From Rickettsiales bacterium (lineage in GTDB: Bacteria; Pseudomonadota; Alphaproteobacteria; Rs-D84): a stretch of 8,185 bases of DNA. Below the pieces are notes generated by a model, which saw only the letters and a program-made list of their open reading frames with translations, did not search any database and was not told the DNA's origin. Positions 5,777 to 8,185 of the stretch are shown here, piece by piece. The position numbers were made by a program, and so were the translations under genes. Where the stretch lies: contig JAIRZE010000085.1 in assembly GCA_031267375.1 (NCBI GenBank), positions 1 to 8,185 of the forward strand. Reading direction: 5' to 3'. The first letter of the stretch is position 1; each line of letters starts with the position of its first letter.

Positions 5777-5790
5777 AACTATGTTTATAA

Positions 5791-5849
5791 ACGCCCCGTC
5801 AGGGGCGTCATCCCGGCGAAGGCCGGTATGACGAACACTTCGTGTTCGT
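5791..5849. repeat. Three abutting hairpins after rimM
   Basis: Hairpin 1 is ACGCCCC/GGGGCGT (5791-5797/5802-5808). Hairpin 2 is an 11-bp stem with one mismatch (5807-5817/5822-5832) beginning GTCATCCCGGC. It matches the type of GTCATCCCGG palindrome dispersed in many proteobacterial genomes. Hairpin 3 is ACGAACAC/GTGTTCGT (5831-5838/5842-5849). Neighbouring hairpins share two bases. No T-run follows, so this is unlikely to be a simple terminator. Confidence 0.8.
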
Positions 5850-5877
5850 TTAGGTAAAATAAAAAAGAGAACAAAAT

Positions 5878-6177
5878 ATGGCTGGCAATGCCGCAAAGCT
5901 TTTTACTATCGCGTTTGATATGGGAATCGTTCAGAACGGGTATCCGCTGTGCCATAAATTTATGTCCCGCGATTTAAGATGCCGCGCTTATAATAACGCT
6001 ATAAAGCCGATACGCATAGGCGAAAACACGATAGAACCCACCGTATCCATACTGAACAACCGGATGACGATTCATTTTTCACAGGACGGAATCATTTATC
6101 ACAAAATAATTCCGCATCCGGCATACACGCGGGCCTGGGCGGTCGCAACGGACTGCGCAAAATGCAGGCAATCTTAA
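5878..6177 (+). CDS. Hypothetical 99-residue cysteine-containing protein
   Basis: Not recognised. 99 residues. Cysteines 25 and 35 (with His26) lie in the first third, and a CAKC pair (93-96) is at the C-terminus. This spacing could make a zinc site, but this is only inferred. The middle reads as beta strands (PIRIGENTIEPTVSILNN, then MTIHFSQDGIIYHKIIP). No signal peptide is evident. AAGAGA about 8 nt upstream of the ATG is a weak ribosome-binding site; Met15 is an alternative start. It follows the triple hairpin and is the first of three small genes between rimM and trmD. The next gene also ends in a CxxC, so the two may be functional partners or distant relatives. Confidence 0.6.
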   Translation: MAGNAAKLFTIAFDMGIVQNGYPLCHKFMSRDLRCRAYNNAIKPIRIGENTIEPTVSILNNRMTIHFSQDGIIYHKIIPHPAYTRAWAVATDCAKCRQS

Positions 6178-6222
6178 AGTTTCAGAGAGCAGAGAATGGA
6201 TAACAACAAAGGATAAAAAACT

Positions 6223-6474
6223 ATGATGGAAACGAAAATTTTTGTGAACGGCAAGGAAATAAAAGATGAAAAGCCGATTTTCTGCAACTATGAGAATTGC
6301 GATATTCCGCAATACGCGAACAAATTCGGAAAAGTGGAAATAAACGCCACGACTGATTCCCCAACCGGTCCGCGCGCGTTAAATATTACCGTGCCGAAAA
6401 ACATTTCTGCCGACGCCGTGTCTATGGAGGCTATTGTTTCTTGCCGCTTGTGCCATTCCCGCCAAGCGCGATAA
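6223..6474 (+). CDS. Hypothetical 83-residue protein with two Cys pairs
   Basis: Not recognised. 83 residues with cysteines 21 and 26 (FCNYENC) and a C-terminal CRLCH (74-78). This gives a C-x4-C and C-x2-C layout compatible with a small zinc-ribbon-like site. The predicted content is mostly beta, with no membrane segment. AAAGGA (6208-6213) is 9 nt before the first ATG (6223), which is why that start is chosen over the second ATG at 6226. It shares overall layout (Cys pair near the N-terminus, CxxC a few residues from the end) with the preceding 99-residue protein. Confidence 0.62.
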   Translation: MMETKIFVNGKEIKDEKPIFCNYENCDIPQYANKFGKVEINATTDSPTGPRALNITVPKNISADAVSMEAIVSCRLCHSRQAR

Positions 6475-6476
6475 AC

Positions 6477-6482
6477 AAAAGG
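6477..6482 (+). promoter_or_regulatory. Ribosome-binding site that decides the start at 6490
   Basis: AAAAGG ends 7 nt before the ATG at 6490 but only 1 nt before the in-frame ATG at 6484, so the downstream ATG is preferred. Confidence 0.6.
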
Positions 6483-6489
6483 TATGAAA

Positions 6490-6702
6490 ATGCAAAAAAT
6501 AACAAGTTTCAGCTTTGATAATTATATCAACGCCTATATCGTGAACACCCAGACATCCCGCTATGAAATACTGCCGACTCAAATTACAAAAGGCAATTTG
6601 CGCATAGGCCGGTATATTCATAAATTCATAGAGGGCAAGACCATTAAATTCAACATATACACGATTGCGGAACATAAAAAGATTATGGGGCAGCAGAAAT
6701 AA
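6490..6702 (+). CDS. Hypothetical 70-residue protein upstream of trmD
   Basis: Not recognised. 70 residues from the chosen ATG: MQKITSFSFDNYINAYIVNT, then alternating hydrophobic and polar residues suggesting beta strands (RYEILPTQITKGNLRIG; KTIKFNIYTIAEHKK). No cysteines, unlike the two genes before it; basic overall. It begins 15 nt after the 83-residue gene and ends 5 nt before trmD, which has no strong ribosome-binding site, so trmD translation may be coupled to this ORF. Nothing in the sequence gives a function. Confidence 0.6.
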   Translation: MQKITSFSFDNYINAYIVNTQTSRYEILPTQITKGNLRIGRYIHKFIEGKTIKFNIYTIAEHKKIMGQQK

Positions 6703-6707
6703 ATCTT

Positions 6708-7403
6708 ATGCACTTTGACATACTGACTTTGTTTCCAGAAATGTTTCCCGGCACATTGGGTGGCGGGGTTGTGGGACGCGCTTTGGCAAATGGAATCTGG
6801 TCGTATAATGCTGTGAATATCCGCGACTTTGCGGACAATAATTACGGCAGCATTGACGACGCGGGATTCGGCGGCGGCCCGGGCCAGGTTATGATGCCGG
6901 AACCGATTGCAAAGGCGATAGAAAGCATAGGGCAAAAGGCACAGGGCAAAAGGCACAAGTTGATTTATTTTTCCCCCCGCGGAAAATTATTAAATCAAAA
7001 ACTTGTTCGGGAATTTGCCCTTTGCCCTTTGCCTTTTGCCCTGATTTGCGGGCGGTACGAAGGAATTGATCAGCGCGTCATTGACGAATTTGATATAGAA
7101 GAAATTTCAATCGGCGACTATATTTTGTCGGGCGGAGAAATCGCCGCGCAGGTTTTTATTGACAGCTGCGTGCGTTTATTGGATAATGTTTTGAACGGCG
7201 GCGCGGAAGCGACCGCTAATGAAAGCTTGGAAATTGGCGGGCTGGAATGGCCGTTGTACACCCGCCCTTCGGTATGGCGCGGACAAAATGTCCCAGAAGT
7301 CCTGCTGTCCGGTCATCACGGCAACATAGAAAGATGGCGGAAAGAACAATCGGATGCAATAACGAAAGAGCGGCGTCCGGATTTATTAAAGGAAAAAATA
7401 TGA
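6708..7403 (+). CDS. trmD: tRNA (guanine37-N1)-methyltransferase TrmD
   Basis: SPOUT-fold enzyme that methylates G37 of tRNAs with G36, using S-adenosylmethionine, and so prevents +1 frameshifts. 231 residues, near the family norm of 230-250. Motifs: DILTLFPEMF (4-13), DDAGFGGGPGQVMMPEP (50-66), YFSPRGKLL (87-95), the knot segments ICGRYEGIDQR (113-123) and SIGDYILSGGE (134-144), and LYTRPSVW (183-190). Glu173 appears to align with the general-base Asp169 of H. influenzae TrmD; I judge this only by eye. Residues 75-84 (GQKAQGKRHK) and 103-112 (FALCPLPFAL) are encoded by inverted heptamer repeats flanking the conserved SPRGK strand, and look locally remodelled. The stop overlaps the rplS start (ATGA), indicating coupling. 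Confidence 0.96.
   Translation: MHFDILTLFPEMFPGTLGGGVVGRALANGIWSYNAVNIRDFADNNYGSIDDAGFGGGPGQVMMPEPIAKAIESIGQKAQGKRHKLIYFSPRGKLLNQKLVREFALCPLPFALICGRYEGIDQRVIDEFDIEEISIGDYILSGGEIAAQVFIDSCVRLLDNVLNGGAEATANESLEIGGLEWPLYTRPSVWRGQNVPEVLLSGHHGNIERWRKEQSDAITKERRPDLLKEKI
6930..7041. repeat. Inverted pair of four-heptamer arms inside trmD
   Basis: The left arm 6930-6957 is two exact copies of the 14-mer GGGCAAAAGGCACA, that is, four heptamers. The right arm 7014-7041 is four heptamers of the form TTTGCCY. The arms are reverse complements at 25 of 28 positions, with a 56-nt spacer. The spacer continues the dyad: ACAAGT and TGATTTA (6955-6967) against TAAATCA and ACTTGT (6991-7006), then TTTTCC against GGAAAA. 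The whole 112 nt could fold into one hairpin in DNA or mRNA while remaining translated. Confidence 0.88.
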
Positions 7404-7789
7404 GCAACATTATAAACAAAATTGAACAGAAAGAAATCGCGAAACTGGCGGGCGGCAAAACCGCGCCGAATTTCAAAGCCGGCGACACGGTCAAGGTCTA
7501 TGTGAAAATCAAGGACGGCGAAAAGTTCCGTACCCAGGTTTTTGAAGGCATCGTAATCGGGCGCGACGGAAGCGGATCCGCGGCGGCATTCACCGTCCGC
7601 AAGGAATCTTATGGAATCGGCGTAGAGCGCAAGTTTCCGCTGTATTCGCCTATGATTGAAAAAATTGAGAAAGTCCGCATCGGAAAAGTCCGCCGCGCGA
7701 AGCTGTTCTTCCTGCGCGCTCTGTCCGGCAAGAAAGCCCGCATTGTGGAAGACTTGGCCGCGACCGCAGCTGAAAAAAACGCTAAATAA
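7400..7789 (+). CDS. rplS: 50S ribosomal protein L19
   Basis: Ribosomal protein at the 30S-50S interface. 129 residues, slightly longer than the usual 115-125. Family motifs: IEQKEIAKLAGG (8-19), FKAGDTVKVYVKI (25-37), VFEGIVIGRDGSG (46-58), AFTVRKESYGIGVERKFPLY (62-81), SPMIEKIEKVRIGKVRRAKLF (82-102) and LRALSGKKARI (104-114). A short Ala-rich tail follows. The start is given by AAAGGA (7388-7392 region), 7 nt before ATG 7400, and by overlap with the trmD stop. Longer in-frame openings upstream only run through trmD. It is the last gene of the operon; its stop codon lies in the terminator stem. Confidence 0.97.
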   Translation: MSNIINKIEQKEIAKLAGGKTAPNFKAGDTVKVYVKIKDGEKFRTQVFEGIVIGRDGSGSAAAFTVRKESYGIGVERKFPLYSPMIEKIEKVRIGKVRRAKLFFLRALSGKKARIVEDLAATAAEKNAK

Positions 7790-7809
7790 AATCGCCCTTG
7801 GCGATTTTA
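7787..7809 (+). terminator. Terminator of the rpsP-rplS operon
   Basis: A perfect 10-bp stem TAAAATCGCC/GGCGATTTTA (7787-7796/7800-7809) with a 3-nt loop. The T-run forms the 3' side of the stem, so it can work in both directions. The first three bases are the rplS stop codon. Confidence 0.75.
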
Positions 7810-7811
7810 TA

Positions 7812-7913
7812 AGTCAAAAGGCAAAAGGCACAGGGCAATGCGGCAACATAAAGTATTTTCATTAAAAAATAAACTTTGTGCGCTGATTGCCCTTTGCCTT
7901 TTTACTTTTGCCT
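7812..7913. repeat. Second inverted pair of four-heptamer arms, over the 5' end of the DUF2155 gene
   Basis: The left arm 7812-7839 holds heptamers AGTCAAA, AGGCAAA, AGGCACA and GGGCAAT. The right arm 7886-7913 holds ATTGCCC, TTTGCCT, TTTTACT and TTTGCCT. The arms are reverse complements at 24 of 28 positions, with a 46-nt spacer. The spacer has partial pairing, for example AAAGT (7850-7854) with ACTTT (7873-7877). Same unit, same number of units per arm and same orientation as the pair in trmD. Confidence 0.85.
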
Positions 7914-8185
7914 TTTCTGCGCAAAGCGCTGAATTTGTAAATAAAAATACTGCCGTCGTGCGCGTTATGAACAAGGCGGCGGGCAAGGCTTTCACGGTCG
8001 CAGCCCCTGTCGGAACAACGACAGAGTATGAAAAATTATCCATAACGGTGCGCAGCTGCAAGCAGACGGCGCCGTTCGTGCCGGATTATTTTTTTATTTT
8101 CGCGGAAATTTCCAAAACGCTGGCGGGCAAAATTTTCCGCGGCTGGACCAGCCGCAACGACCCTGGGGACAATCCTTTGCAGGAC
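7838..8185 (+). CDS. DUF2155 family exported protein, N-terminal 116 residues
   Basis: Alphaproteobacterial DUF2155 protein, probably periplasmic; molecular function unknown. 116 codons are visible and the gene continues past the right edge. A signal peptide covers about 1-31: basic MRQHKVFSLKNK, hydrophobic LCALIALCLFTFAF, and a likely cleavage after SAQSA. The mature part carries the family pattern: NKAAGKAFTVAAPVGTT (about 45-61), LSITVRSCKQTAPF (about 67-80), a further hydrophobic stretch, then GKIFRGWTSRNDPGDNPLQD at the edge. The gene starts 28 nt after the rplS terminator. Its AAGG and part of its ATG come from the left heptamer arm, and residues 17-25 (IALCLFTFA) from the right arm. 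No separate promoter fits between terminator and start, so it depends on read-through or a promoter within rplS. Confidence 0.85.
   Translation, partial: MRQHKVFSLKNKLCALIALCLFTFAFSAQSAEFVNKNTAVVRVMNKAAGKAFTVAAPVGTTTEYEKLSITVRSCKQTAPFVPDYFFIFAEISKTLAGKIFRGWTSRNDPGDNPLQD

Noticed and set aside
6196..6216. Six-codon ORF (MDNNKG) before the 83-residue gene
   Set aside because: Too short to support; could be a leader peptide, but nothing else points to regulation here.
7247..7399. 51-residue N-terminal extension of L19
   Set aside because: It lies entirely in trmD in another frame; AAAGGA and the family start support 7400.
6930..7913. CRISPR array
   Set aside because: Units are 7 nt without unique spacers between units, and the arms are inverted rather than direct repeats at regular spacing.

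Overview
The window looks like chromosomal DNA of an uncultured alphaproteobacterium or a close relative. DnaK, RimM, TrmD and ribosomal proteins S16 and L19 all read with alphaproteobacterial-style motifs. The window also holds a DUF2155 protein and an Ig-like plus LysM membrane protein, both typical of that class. A phosphofructokinase, less usual in Alphaproteobacteria, is present too. The lineage is an inference from remembered protein families, not from a search.

Left part (1-2460, minus strand): the first 409 codons of dnaK run off the left edge. Upstream of it is a 360-residue phosphofructokinase whose weak terminator hairpin overlaps the dnaK promoter. That promoter reads both as sigma-70 and as an alphaproteobacterial heat-shock (RpoH) promoter. 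A compact intergenic region (2388-2501) holds back-to-back promoters for the kinase and for the plus-strand LysM protein (2502-3626).

Middle part (3642-3890): a tRNA-Gly(CCC) gene lies on the minus strand. Its promoter is interleaved with a consensus promoter pointing the other way (TTGACA-16-TATAAT). The rightward transcript begins with a structured leader of about 110 nt, with one perfect hairpin and one terminator-like hairpin.

Right part (3889-7809): one apparent rightward operon. Three unrecognised small genes lead into rpsP, then rimM, three more small genes, trmD and rplS, ending in a terminator that contains the rplS stop codon. This is the conserved S16-RimM-TrmD-L19 block for ribosome assembly and tRNA m1G37 methylation. 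It is interrupted by a 199-bp five-hairpin palindromic element between rpsP and rimM, a three-hairpin block after rimM, and three small ORFs, two of them cysteine-containing, before trmD. The window ends inside a DUF2155 gene for an exported protein.

The most unusual signal is a heptamer repeat (consensus RGGCAMA). It occurs as two inverted pairs of 28-nt arms, each arm four heptamers long. One pair lies wholly inside trmD codons. The other supplies the ribosome-binding site, part of the start codon and the signal-peptide core of the DUF2155 gene.
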